From Aquificota bacterium (GTDB lineage Bacteria; Aquificota; Aquificia; Aquificales; Aquificaceae), in assembly GCA_013153495.1 (NCBI GenBank), contig JAADEH010000008.1, positions 21,138-85,137 on the forward strand: 64,000 nucleotides of DNA, written 5' to 3'. Below, one piece after another: positions 1 to 7,420 of this stretch (its first letter is position 1; the number at the start of each line of letters is the position of its first letter). The notes under the pieces are model-generated. The model saw only the letters and a list, made by a program, of their open reading frames with translations. It had not been told where the DNA came from and did no database searches. Both the position numbers and the translations under genes were made by a program.

Positions 1-175
1 AGTCAGACTTTGTATCAGAGCCACCTCTTTTACCTTCGTAGATAGCGTGGACCTTAGCCCTGAAACCCATCTTGAAGGACTTACCGTCCCCCAGGCTTAT
101 CTTTGCTGCCTGTGCCTGTCCTGCGAAAACTGCTGCACCCAGTATGGCTGCCGCTGCTAAGTAGCTCTTCTTCAT
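1..175 (-). CDS. Porin-like outer-membrane protein, N-terminal part (runs off the window edge)
   Basis: Only the first 58 codons are present; the gene continues beyond position 1. The protein starts MKKSYLAAAAILGAAVFAG and continues QAQA, a clear Sec signal peptide with an Ala-X-Ala cleavage site near residue 22. The next stretch, with glycine-rich polar residues and a GFRAKVHAIYEG segment, resembles the first beta strand of phosphate-selective or similar porins. The start has a strong ribosome-binding site (GAGGAGGG about 8 nt upstream) and a consensus promoter at 209-238. Outer-membrane porin is inference from the signal peptide and strand-like sequence; the identity of the porin cannot be settled from this fragment. 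Confidence 0.6.
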   Translation of the reverse strand, partial: MKKSYLAAAAILGAAVFAGQAQAAKISLGDGKSFKMGFRAKVHAIYEGKRGGSDTKSD

Positions 176-208
176 GACATACCCTCCTCTCAAAATTTTT
201 CAAAGGAA

Positions 209-238
209 ATTATAGGCGCATAAGGTTGAGTTTGTCAA
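209..238 (-). promoter_or_regulatory. Consensus sigma-70 promoter of the porin-like gene
   Basis: On the minus strand TTGACA (233-238) and TATAAT (209-214) are separated by 18 nt. Both hexamers are perfect matches. The predicted transcript starts about 25-30 nt before the ATG at 175, leaving room for the strong Shine-Dalgarno. This is one of the two strongest promoters in the window, consistent with an abundant envelope protein. Confidence 0.85.
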
Positions 239-256
239 GCCTTTTTGTATCAAGAA

Positions 257-309
257 CTTGATTTTGCACACCGTCCAAACCGTTGAGAGACAACAGCTTG
301 ATTTTTGCA
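257..309. repeat. Pair of CTTGATTTTGCA direct repeats upstream of the porin promoter
   Basis: CTTGATTTTGCA occurs at 257-268 and CTTGATTTTTGCA at 297-309, 40 bp apart (about four helical turns), just upstream of the -35 box of the porin-like gene. Position and spacing fit binding sites for an activator. No regulator can be named. Confidence 0.45.
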
Positions 310-337
310 GTTTTGCAAATAAAACGACATGTGAATT

Positions 338-664
338 TTACCCCGATTTTCTTATTACATCTGTCAGTAGCTGAATTACCGTGTCCATGCGTCTGTTGAG
401 ATTGTTTATGTCTTCCTTTATCTCCTGTCTGAGTTGGTTTATCTCCTGTCTGAGCTGGCTTATTTCCTGCCTGAGTTGTCCTGTTTGTATATCAATTTTC
501 TGGTTTAGATACTTAAAGTCTTCGTGTCTCTGTTTTTCCAGCTCTCTTATGCTCTCCTTGATCTTTTCTATCTCTTCGTATAACCCCCTCGTCCTCTCAT
601 CCACTATCTCGTAGATAAGCTCTAAGGTAACCTTTTTAACGACGCTTTTAGTCCACTCACGCAT
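338..664 (-). CDS. Coiled-coil protein of unknown function
   Basis: 108 residues with no signal peptide or membrane segment. From about residue 28 to 100 it is almost entirely heptad-patterned, charged coiled coil. Residues about 63-84 are repeats of the heptad QLRQEIS/N/K, encoded by three near-identical 21-bp units at 417-479. Such short coiled-coil proteins resemble DUF1640-like or tail-fibre-like bundles, but no family can be assigned. It lies 18 nt downstream of the DsrE-like gene on the same strand and may be cotranscribed with it. Confidence 0.55.
   Translation of the reverse strand: MREWTKSVVKKVTLELIYEIVDERTRGLYEEIEKIKESIRELEKQRHEDFKYLNQKIDIQTGQLRQEISQLRQEINQLRQEIKEDINNLNRRMDTVIQLLTDVIRKSG
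417..479. repeat. Three tandem 21-bp units inside the coiled-coil gene
   Basis: Units at 417-437, 438-458 and 459-479 differ by only a few bases and encode the repeated heptad QLRQEIx. The length, 21 bp or seven codons, keeps frame and heptad register, so copy number could change without breaking the protein. Confidence 0.8.
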
Positions 665-682
665 AGCTTTAATTATAGGCTC

Positions 683-1195
683 TTACCTTATCTCTTCAAT
701 TGCCCTCCTCCTTTCAAAAACCTGCGGTAGCAAAAAGGCATAACCCTTCTGTTGCCAGTGGAGTATCTCTGTTATGGCAGAGGGCACAAGCTCCACGAAT
801 TCGGGGAAGTCTTCGGGTTTGTAGTGGTATATCAGCTCCGCTGCCATCTTGCAGACCTTGAACTTGACCCCATACATGCTCATGCTCTCTATCCTCTCCC
901 AGACGTCCTTATACTTCTCCTTGTTTTTCTTGGCAAGGGTTACTATTTCCGTTCCGTGTATAACAACCACTATGTCTATGTCCTCACCGGGTATGAATTC
1001 GTAAGGCTCTCGGGAAAGAACGTAGATTATGTTTGAAACCCATTCCAGGGCGGGTCTTATCTTCTCAGGCTCGTCAAAGTAGAACTCCACCACCACCCTA
1101 AAGGGGGCTTCGTAGGGTGTTTGAACCACCCTTGCCTTATCCTGAGCAAAAACCAAACCTATTAGAAAAACCACCGCAAAGACTACACCCCTCAT
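683..1195 (-). CDS. Periplasmic DsrE-family protein
   Basis: 170 residues. Residues 1-17 are a signal peptide ending FAQ, so the protein is exported. The mature part has the alternating beta/alpha pattern of the DsrE/DsrF fold: IDIVVVIHGTEIVTLAKK (about 74-91), a conserved-looking cysteine in VKFKVCKMAAELI (about 110-122), and a final SAITEILHWQQKGYAFLLPQ segment typical of the DUF1791/COG1416 branch. That branch is linked to intracellular or periplasmic sulfur handling in sulfur oxidisers. A role in sulfur metabolism is inference from the family. Start chosen for the signal peptide and the AGGTGAG just upstream. Confidence 0.65.
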   Translation of the reverse strand: MRGVVFAVVFLIGLVFAQDKARVVQTPYEAPFRVVVEFYFDEPEKIRPALEWVSNIIYVLSREPYEFIPGEDIDIVVVIHGTEIVTLAKKNKEKYKDVWERIESMSMYGVKFKVCKMAAELIYHYKPEDFPEFVELVPSAITEILHWQQKGYAFLLPQVFERRRAIEEIR

Positions 1196-1412
1196 GGCTC
1201 ACCTCCTTCAACATTTATAATTTTTTGTATGGGATAAACTCTTAAATACTTCTCAGATGTCTTTAAAAATTTCGGGGTAGGGCTTATGGTTTCCTGATTT
1301 ATACTTCGCGTTTCAGGGGATATCCCTGAGGAAGTCCTCACATCCCTTTTATTGCTCGGTTTGGTAAATGTGGGGTTGGGAGTTATATTGTTAAACATTA
1401 GGAGCAGGGACG

Positions 1413-1526
1413 ATGGAAGGTGATACTTTTCTGATTTACCTTGCTTTGTTTGCGACCATAGCCTTGATGGGTATGACTGCCTTCTTTTACTGGTATGAAA
1501 AGCGCAAAAAGGAAAAGGTCGCATAG
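1413..1526 (+). CDS. 37-residue single-pass membrane protein
   Basis: The ATG at 1413 follows a good ribosome-binding site (AGGAGCAGGG). The peptide has an acidic N-terminus, one hydrophobic helix (about residues 6-26, LIYLALFATIALMGMTAFF) and a basic tail (YEKRKKEKVA), giving N-out/C-in topology. Size and composition resemble small accessory subunits of respiratory oxidases (CcoQ-like) or assembly peptides, but nothing nearby confirms this. The 217 bp before it (1196-1412) hold no convincing gene. Confidence 0.5.
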   Translation: MEGDTFLIYLALFATIALMGMTAFFYWYEKRKKEKVA

Positions 1527-1571
1527 CTCACCTCCCTACTCTAAACTTAATCTCTATGCTATACTTTCTGT

Positions 1572-2078
1572 ATGAGAACGGTTATAAGGGGAAAGGTTTG
1601 GAAGTTCGGCGATAACGTTGATACGGACCAAATAATTCCCGCAAGGTATTTGAATACATCGGACCCCTACGAGCTTGCCAAGCACGTCATGGAAGACTCC
1701 GAGCACCCCAACTTCGCTCAGGAACACCAAGAGGGAGACATCATAGTGGCGGGAAGGAACTTCGGCTCGGGTTCCTCCAGAGAGCACGCTCCCATCTCCA
1801 TAAAGTATGCGGGCGTTCCCGTCGTCATAGCCAAGTCCTTTGCGAGGATATTCTTCAGGAACGCTATAAACATAGGTCTTCCCATCGTGGAAGCCCCCGA
1901 GGCGGTTGACGAGATAAACCACGGGGACGAGATAGAGGTTGACCTTGAAAAGGGAATAGTTAAGAACCTGACCACCGGGAAGGAGTATCAGGCGACCAAG
2001 TTTCCCGAGGAACTTCAGGCTATCCTCAGAGCGGGCGGTCTCATGGAGTATGCCAAGAGCAAGCTCAAGAGTAGTTAG
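1572..2078 (+). CDS. leuD: 3-isopropylmalate dehydratase small subunit
   Basis: 168 residues, the short thermophilic/archaeal type of LeuD. With LeuC it isomerises 2- and 3-isopropylmalate in leucine synthesis. Visible motifs are DTDQIIPA (17-24) and the swivelling-domain signature GRNFGSGSSREHAP (61-74). Substrate specificity between isopropylmalate and homoaconitate or citramalate isomers depends on a short loop and cannot be settled here. No Shine-Dalgarno precedes the ATG; TATACT at 1560-1565 lies 6 nt before it, so a leaderless transcript is likely. The end overlaps tsaC by 29 nt. Confidence 0.93.
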   Translation: MRTVIRGKVWKFGDNVDTDQIIPARYLNTSDPYELAKHVMEDSEHPNFAQEHQEGDIIVAGRNFGSGSSREHAPISIKYAGVPVVIAKSFARIFFRNAINIGLPIVEAPEAVDEINHGDEIEVDLEKGIVKNLTTGKEYQATKFPEELQAILRAGGLMEYAKSKLKSS

Positions 2079-2667
2079 TTGTAAAGACCGCTTCGCGGTA
2101 AAAAAGGCGACGGAAGTCCTTTTACGGGGCGGGTTCGTAGTAGCCCCTTCGGATACCATATACGGCATATATTCGGACGCTACCAACTACGATGCGGTTG
2201 AGAGGCTCAAAAAGCTAAGAAGACCGTCAGGAAGACCCTTTATAGTCTTAGTCCCGGACATATCTTGGGTCAAAAAGCTCGGACTTGAATTTGAAGAAGA
2301 AAAACTCCTCTTCGTGCCCGGGCTTACCCTTGTTTTGAGGAAGCGAACAAGACTTTACCACTGGCTCGGAAGAGTGACCGTTGCGGTCAGATACCCCCGA
2401 AGGGGGTTTGTTCAAAAACTTTTAAAAAAATTAAATAGACCCATAGTGGCTCCGAGTGCAAACAGGGAAGGTGAACCCCCCGCAAGGAGCGTGGAGGAAG
2501 CATACGGATACTTCGGAGATGAAGTGGAGCTTTATGTGGACTGTGGGCGGATAGAGGGTAGCCCTTCGGCGGTCATAGACTTGAGCGGGAAAGTCCCGAG
2601 GATTCTGAGGAGGGGTGCTTTTAGCTCTTGGAGTTTGAAAAGAGTGCTCGGGATGTTAAATTCATAG
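2050..2667 (+). CDS. tsaC: Threonylcarbamoyl-AMP synthase (Sua5/YrdC family)
   Basis: 205 residues, a single YrdC domain without the Sua5 extension. It makes threonylcarbamoyl-AMP from threonine, bicarbonate and ATP for the t6A37 modification of ANN-decoding tRNAs. Motifs: PSDTIYG (33-39), the KLRRPSGRPFIVLV lysine/arginine-rich nucleotide site (about 55-68) and SANREGEP (136-143). The ATG lies inside the end of leuD (29-nt overlap), implying translational coupling. The gene carries three short perfect hairpins in its coding sequence (2087-2099, about 2375-2389, 2393-2407), the first being the dispersed ACCGC repeat. Confidence 0.9.
   Translation: MPRASSRVVSCKDRFAVKKATEVLLRGGFVVAPSDTIYGIYSDATNYDAVERLKKLRRPSGRPFIVLVPDISWVKKLGLEFEEEKLLFVPGLTLVLRKRTRLYHWLGRVTVAVRYPRRGFVQKLLKKLNRPIVAPSANREGEPPARSVEEAYGYFGDEVELYVDCGRIEGSPSAVIDLSGKVPRILRRGAFSSWSLKRVLGMLNS
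2087..2099. repeat. ACCGC-TTC-GCGGT hairpin, copy 1 (inside tsaC)
   Basis: Perfect 5-bp inverted repeat with a 3-nt loop. It shares 16 nt of context (AAAGACCGCTTCGCGGT) with the copy inside trm1 at 52546. Part of a family of at least seven similar palindromes in this window. Confidence 0.7.
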
Positions 2668-2669
2668 CT

Positions 2670-3275
2670 ATGGCGGTTAAAACCGAGAAAAAGGTCAAAA
2701 GACCCACGAAAGAGCTTATCTACGAGATGCGCTACGGAAAACCTATCTACTATCGGGACTACGAAAAGGTCCTCTCGGGTGAGAAAAGCTTGGAGGAGGT
2801 CATGGGGAGTAGTAAGATTCAGGCATTGATAGTTGTTTTACTTGTTGAGTTTTTGCTTTCAAAGCTTGACAGGAAGAGATTTATGGTTCTTTCCAACGAA
2901 GCGGGCTTTATGTTCGCTCCCAAGAGCTGGAGGAACCTTGACATAGCTGTTTTTGAAAAGGACAAGCTCCTTGAAGAGGGTATAGACGACCAATACACAA
3001 AAACTCCACCCCTTTTGGTTGTTGAGATAGATACAAAAGCTGACCTGAAGAAGTATCCCACCTTTATGGACTACGTTTATGAAAAGATAGACGACCTGCT
3101 CGGGGCGGGTGTGGAGAGGGTTATATGGATATTTACGGGGACTAAGAAGGTTTTGATAGCTGAGAAGGGGAAAAAGTGGATAACTCAGGGCTGGGAGGAA
3201 AGCTTTGAGCTTATGGAGGGTATTGAGGTAAATCTGAAGGAACTCCTTAAAAGGGAAGGCTTCAAAGCTCTATAA
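2670..3275 (+). CDS. Uma2-family (DUF820) putative endonuclease
   Basis: 201 residues from the ATG at 2670, three nt after the tsaC stop. An in-frame ATG at 2628 would overlap tsaC by 40 nt and is less likely. The core has the PD-(D/E)XK layout seen in Uma2 proteins: NLDIAVF (Asp about 91), then PPLLVVEIDTK (Glu about 119 followed by Asp-x-Lys), then GVERVIWI. Uma2 proteins are abundant in cyanobacteria and thermophiles and their biological role is unclear. The C-terminus overlaps the convergent glcD end by 14 nt. Confidence 0.75.
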   Translation: MAVKTEKKVKRPTKELIYEMRYGKPIYYRDYEKVLSGEKSLEEVMGSSKIQALIVVLLVEFLLSKLDRKRFMVLSNEAGFMFAPKSWRNLDIAVFEKDKLLEEGIDDQYTKTPPLLVVEIDTKADLKKYPTFMDYVYEKIDDLLGAGVERVIWIFTGTKKVLIAEKGKKWITQGWEESFELMEGIEVNLKELLKREGFKAL

Positions 3276-4656
3276 CCTTCCCGGGATTAAAGAGGTTTTT
3301 GGGGTCAAAGAGGAGCTTTATTCCCTTTAAAAGCTCGTATCCTGTATCCCCGAACTGCCACCTTAAAAACTTTTTCTTGGTAAGACCCACTCCGTGCTCT
3401 CCCGTTATTGAGCCGTGGTAGGAGAGGGCAAGCTCAAAGACCTCATCAACCGCTCTCTCCGCTCTTTCCTCTTCCTCTTTGTCCGTCTTGTCGTAGAGGA
3501 AGTTCACGTGCAGGTTCCCGTCTCCGATGTGTCCGAATATGACCATGAGAAGGTCGTATTTTTTAGCTATCTTCCTGAGCTTGGGAAGAGCCTCTGCAAG
3601 GTAGGTTCTCGGGAAGACGATGTCTTCGTTTATCTTTCCCGTCTTCAGGTTTCCGAGGGCGGGACCGAGGTTTTTGCGTGCGGTCCATAGCTTTTGGGCT
3701 TCTTCTTCGCTTTGGGCTACTTTTACCTCCACTCCGAGCTGTGCGAGGAGTCCTTTAACCTCTTCTATCTGTTCTTTTACAGCGGTTTTTGAGCCGTCCA
3801 CCTCTATTAGAAGGAGAGCCTCCGCATCCTTGGGAAGTCCCACGGGCTTGTAGTCCTCAACCGCTTTTATAGCGTCCCTGTCCATAAACTCAAGTGCGGA
3901 GGGGAATATACCGCTGGTCATTATCCTCGTTACTGCCTTTCCCACATCTTCAAGGCTCTTGAAGAGTGCTAAAGCGGTTGCCCTCGCTTGGGGCTTAGGA
4001 ATTAGCTTTAGGGTTGCTTCCGTAAGAAGTCCGAGAGTTCCCTCCGAGCCGACGAAGAGTTTGGTTATGTCGTAGCCCGCTACGTCCTTGAGAATAGGAT
4101 TTCCCGTTTTTATAGTTTTACCTTCTTTAATGACGGCTTCAATCCCGAGGACGTATTCCCTCGTAACTCCGTATTTGAGACACCTCGGACCCCCTGCGTT
4201 TTCCGCTATGTTCCCACCTATGGTGGAGTATTTGAAGGAGGAGGGGTCCGGAGGGTAGAAGAGACCCAATTTCTCAACGTGCTGTTGGAAGTCGTAGGTA
4301 ACCACACCCGGCTGGACTTTTGCGGTTGCGTTATCCACATCCACCTCAAAGGAGGTCATTCTCTCGAAGGAGACCACCACACCGTTTTCCCTTGTTGGAA
4401 CCGCACCACCGGTCAGTCCCGAGCCTGCCCCTCTGGGGAATATGGGTATGTTCTCCTCGTAGCACACCTCAACGAGCTTTATTACGTCTTCTCTACTTTC
4501 GGGAAATATAACTGCGGAAGGAATTGCTCTCTCTATGGGAATTGGTGTGGCATCGTAGGAGTAGAGCTTCCTCTCAACTATTGAGGTGTTTACCTTCTCC
4601 TTTCCTAAAGCTGAGATTAACCTCTTTATAGGGTCTTTTTTCAAAACTCCCAGCAT
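3262..4656 (-). CDS. glcD: FAD-linked oxidase, glycolate oxidase subunit GlcD type
   Basis: 464 residues. N-terminal FAD-binding type 4 domain with PRGAGSGLTGGAVPT (74-88) and PPDPSS...TIGGNIAENAGGP (about 135-157), then the C-terminal FAD-oxidase domain with HIGDGNLHVN and GSITGEHGVG. The family oxidises 2-hydroxyacids such as glycolate or D-lactate. No GlcE or GlcF partner lies nearby, so the protein may act alone as a D-lactate/2-hydroxyglutarate-type dehydrogenase. A TATATT at 4664-4669 (minus strand) stands 7 nt before the ATG with no Shine-Dalgarno, suggesting a leaderless mRNA. Confidence 0.88.
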   Translation of the reverse strand: MLGVLKKDPIKRLISALGKEKVNTSIVERKLYSYDATPIPIERAIPSAVIFPESREDVIKLVEVCYEENIPIFPRGAGSGLTGGAVPTRENGVVVSFERMTSFEVDVDNATAKVQPGVVTYDFQQHVEKLGLFYPPDPSSFKYSTIGGNIAENAGGPRCLKYGVTREYVLGIEAVIKEGKTIKTGNPILKDVAGYDITKLFVGSEGTLGLLTEATLKLIPKPQARATALALFKSLEDVGKAVTRIMTSGIFPSALEFMDRDAIKAVEDYKPVGLPKDAEALLLIEVDGSKTAVKEQIEEVKGLLAQLGVEVKVAQSEEEAQKLWTARKNLGPALGNLKTGKINEDIVFPRTYLAEALPKLRKIAKKYDLLMVIFGHIGDGNLHVNFLYDKTDKEEEERAERAVDEVFELALSYHGSITGEHGVGLTKKKFLRWQFGDTGYELLKGIKLLFDPKNLFNPGKVIEL

Positions 4657-4731
4657 GGGGAAAAATATAACACCATAACTGTGAGGTGATTATGCTGTTA
4701 ACCATAAAGAGGCTTTTATAATAAAGGGATT

Positions 4732-5577
4732 ATGAAAAAGTGGGTATTTTTACTTATCCTTTTGCTTATAATTGCTTTTGTCATGTTTTCCGCTCTGCTT
4801 TCGAGAGTGCCCGTCGGAGAGAGAGTAGCGATAATTAAGATAAAGGGAGTTATAGTCAATCCCCTTCCCACCGTTCGTAAAATAGAGAGGCTCAGAAAAG
4901 ACAAAAGCGTTAGGGCTTTGGTCATAAGGGTTGACAGCCCCGGGGGTTCCGTGGGGGCATCTCAGGAGATATACAGAGCTATCGAGAGGTTCAAGGCTGA
5001 GGGCAAGCCGGTCGTAATCTCCATGGGTAACGTTGCGGCATCCGGTGGATACTACGTCTCCGCACCTGCGGACTACATCTTTGCGAACCCCGGCACCATA
5101 ACCGGAAGCATAGGGGTGATAATCCAGCACGTAGCCTACAGGGAGCTTATGGAGAAGATAGGTATAAAGGCTACCGCAATAAAGACGGGAAAGTTTAAGG
5201 ACACCCTCAACCCCTTCAGGGAGCTGACCGAGGAAGAGAAGAAGTATCTTCAGGAGACCATAGAGGAAGCCTACGAGCAGTTTTTGGAGGCAATACTAAA
5301 ATACAGGGGGAAGAAGATAAGCGAGGAGAAGCTCAGAGAGGTAGCGGACGGTAGAGTTCTGACAGGGGAGAGAGCGAAAGAGTTAGGTCTCGTGGACGAG
5401 CTTGGTGGTCTTGAGGATGCGGTTGAAAAGGCTAAGGAGCTGGCTGGTGCTCCGAAAGCGAGGGAGTTCTTCGTCCCGGAGGAGAGAACACTGCTTCAGA
5501 AGGTTCTCGGTGGTGAGATAGAAGAGCTTAAGATTTTAAACTCATACAGTCCGCTCTTTTATTTAATGAATTTCTAA
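4732..5577 (+). CDS. sppA: Signal peptide peptidase SppA (short form)
   Basis: 281 residues, the short bacterial/archaeal form with one catalytic domain. An N-terminal anchor (about 4-24) places the protease outside the cytoplasm. Nucleophile Ser105 lies in NVAASGGYYVS and general-base Lys151 in AIKTGKFKD; SPGGSVGA (69-76) is the usual oxyanion-hole region. It digests signal peptides left in the membrane. TATAAT at 4717-4722 is 9 nt upstream of the ATG. The flavin reductase gene begins 2 nt after the stop. Confidence 0.92.
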   Translation: MKKWVFLLILLLIIAFVMFSALLSRVPVGERVAIIKIKGVIVNPLPTVRKIERLRKDKSVRALVIRVDSPGGSVGASQEIYRAIERFKAEGKPVVISMGNVAASGGYYVSAPADYIFANPGTITGSIGVIIQHVAYRELMEKIGIKATAIKTGKFKDTLNPFRELTEEEKKYLQETIEEAYEQFLEAILKYRGKKISEEKLREVADGRVLTGERAKELGLVDELGGLEDAVEKAKELAGAPKAREFFVPEERTLLQKVLGGEIEELKILNSYSPLFYLMNF

Positions 5578-5579
5578 AG

Positions 5580-6173
5580 ATGGAGTTTCTTGTAGATAAA
5601 ACGGACGGAGATACGCTCTTTAGATTGGTTTTAGGGCTTGTGGTTCCGAGACCTATCGGATGGGTTTCCACCGTCAGCGAAGAAGGTGTTTATAACCTCG
5701 CTCCCTTTAGCTTCTTCAATGCGGTAAACGACGAGCCACCCGTCTTTATGCTATCCATAGGGGACAGGGACGACGGCACACTCAAGGACACCGTAAAGAA
5801 CATCCTCGACACAAAGGAGTTCGTTATAAACGTAGTTACACAAGAGCTATTTAAAACCATGCTCGTAAGTGCGGAGGAATTTCCCCCGCAGGTGGACGAG
5901 TTTAAAAAGGCTGGTCTTACACCCGTTGAGGGTAAAACCGTCAAGGCTCCCTACATAAAGGAAGCAAAAGCCTGTTTTGAGTGCAAGTTATACAAGCACG
6001 AGAAGGTCTATGACATGCACCTTATACTCGGGGAAGCACTGCTTATAAGGGTTTCTGATGAAGTATCCGACCTCGAGGGTAGGATAGATTACGATAAACT
6101 TAGACCCATAGGTAGGATGGCTGGGTCTTACTATGTGAGAGCTTTCGGAAACTCTCTCATAAAAAGCGATTAA
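5580..6173 (+). CDS. Flavin reductase-like, FMN-binding split-barrel protein
   Basis: 197 residues of the DIM6/NTAB (COG1853) family. The FMN-binding start PRPIGWVSTVSEEGVYNLAPFSFFN (about 24-48) with the pattern for flavin phosphate binding is clear, followed by VFMLSIG and the TKEFVINV strand. Members are FMN reductases or flavoredoxins; the physiological partner is unknown. It begins 2 nt after sppA and is probably cotranscribed. Confidence 0.85.
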   Translation: MEFLVDKTDGDTLFRLVLGLVVPRPIGWVSTVSEEGVYNLAPFSFFNAVNDEPPVFMLSIGDRDDGTLKDTVKNILDTKEFVINVVTQELFKTMLVSAEEFPPQVDEFKKAGLTPVEGKTVKAPYIKEAKACFECKLYKHEKVYDMHLILGEALLIRVSDEVSDLEGRIDYDKLRPIGRMAGSYYVRAFGNSLIKSD

Positions 6174-6226
6174 CACCGATCCAAGCCCAATCCTTTCCCG
6201 TCAAAGCCAGCCATTAAAATATATAC

Positions 6227-7420
6227 ATGCTTATAAAACGCTTTTCCGACAAAGACCTCTTTTACAAGTTCCTGAAAGAGCGTGTGGGGGTTTTCTTCAA
6301 GGAAGCCCAGGACAGAGCCTTCGAGGGAGTCTTTTACTGCCTTTACTTTAACTACTCGGGAAGTGCGGAACCTATATACCTGAGCGCTCAGAAGAGCTGT
6401 GTATCGGTGTTTTCCAACGGTGATAGATACGCTCTGTGCGGGAGTGAAGCCAATCTGAGGAACATGTGCTCTGAGCTTGTGAGCTACCCGGAAACTAAAG
6501 CCCTTGCGAGGGAGATACTCGAAAGACTTATAAAGTTCAGAAAGAAGAGTTTTCAAATCCAATACAACAGGAAGATACTCCCGCTGGGATTGAAGACAGC
6601 CGTAATGGGTATTCTGAACGTAACCCCGGACTCTTTCTCCGACGGAGGGCTTTACACAAAGCCGGAAGAAGCACTCAAGAGAGCGGTTCAGATGGTGGTG
6701 GAGGGAGCGGACATAATAGACATAGGGGGTGAGTCAACCCGTCCGGGTTCTGAGCGGATAGGTGCTGAGGAAGAGCTAAACAGGGTTCTGCCCGTCCTTA
6801 AACTCGTCAGGAAGGAACTTCCCGATGTGTGGATTTCCATAGACACCTACAAGTCCGAAGTGGCTGAGGCATGCCTTGAGGAAGGAGCGGACATAGTAAA
6901 CGACATAAGCGGTGGAACCTTCGACGAAAAGATGTTTGAGGTAATCTCCTCATACAACTGCCCTTACGTAATAACCCACATAAAGGGAAGACCCGAAACC
7001 TGGAAAAGCGAACCCATAGTTTATGAGGATGTGGTAGATGAGATTGTTCGCTGGTTTGAGGAAAGAATTAAAAAGCTGACAGCCTGCGGATACGCACGGG
7101 AAGAGAACCTAATACTTGACCCGGGAATAGGTTTTGGAAAACTCCCCGAGCACAACGTGGAGATACTCCGCAGGTTTGAAGAGCTGAGAATTTTCGGAAA
7201 ACCTCTGATGGTAGGAGTTTCCAGGAAGTCCTTTATAGGACTTATACTCGAAGGCTTCATAAATAAGGAAACCCAGCCCCACGAGAGGCTTTTCGGTAGC
7301 TTGGGAGCGCTTGCCCCTGCGGTTTTACAGGGAGCTAACATAGTCCGAGTTCACGATGTTGGGGAGACGAGGGAGTTCTTAGCCCTGTTGGATGCGGTGA
7401 GAACATACGATGGTGTTTGA
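6227..7420 (+). CDS. folP: Dihydropteroate synthase with an N-terminal extension
   Basis: 397 residues, against about 280 for typical DHPS. Residues about 120-397 are a complete TIM-barrel DHPS: MGILNVTPDSFSDGG (127-141), GGESTRPG (167-174), VNDISGG, DPGIGFGK, VSRKSFIG and the terminal VRVHDV. It condenses 6-hydroxymethyl-dihydropterin diphosphate with p-aminobenzoate. Residues 1-118 form an unrecognised domain with four cysteines (about 38, 58, 71, 81). TAAAAT at 6215-6220 sits 6 nt before the ATG and there is no Shine-Dalgarno. cdaA overlaps the end by 11 nt. Confidence 0.93.
   Translation: MLIKRFSDKDLFYKFLKERVGVFFKEAQDRAFEGVFYCLYFNYSGSAEPIYLSAQKSCVSVFSNGDRYALCGSEANLRNMCSELVSYPETKALAREILERLIKFRKKSFQIQYNRKILPLGLKTAVMGILNVTPDSFSDGGLYTKPEEALKRAVQMVVEGADIIDIGGESTRPGSERIGAEEELNRVLPVLKLVRKELPDVWISIDTYKSEVAEACLEEGADIVNDISGGTFDEKMFEVISSYNCPYVITHIKGRPETWKSEPIVYEDVVDEIVRWFEERIKKLTACGYAREENLILDPGIGFGKLPEHNVEILRRFEELRIFGKPLMVGVSRKSFIGLILEGFINKETQPHERLFGSLGALAPAVLQGANIVRVHDVGETREFLALLDAVRTYDGV

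Noticed and set aside
1319..1423. Possible short hydrophobic ORF (DIPEEVLTSLLLLGLVNVGLG...) just before the 37-residue gene
   Set aside because: It looks protein-like and overlaps the next ATG as operon genes do, but has no ATG, GTG or TTG start before its hydrophobic core and no ribosome-binding site. Left as a possible gene with a rare start or a remnant.
1554..2186. 210-residue minus-strand ORF opposite leuD
   Set aside because: It lies fully antisense to leuD, whose motifs are unmistakable, and its translation has no recognisable domain.
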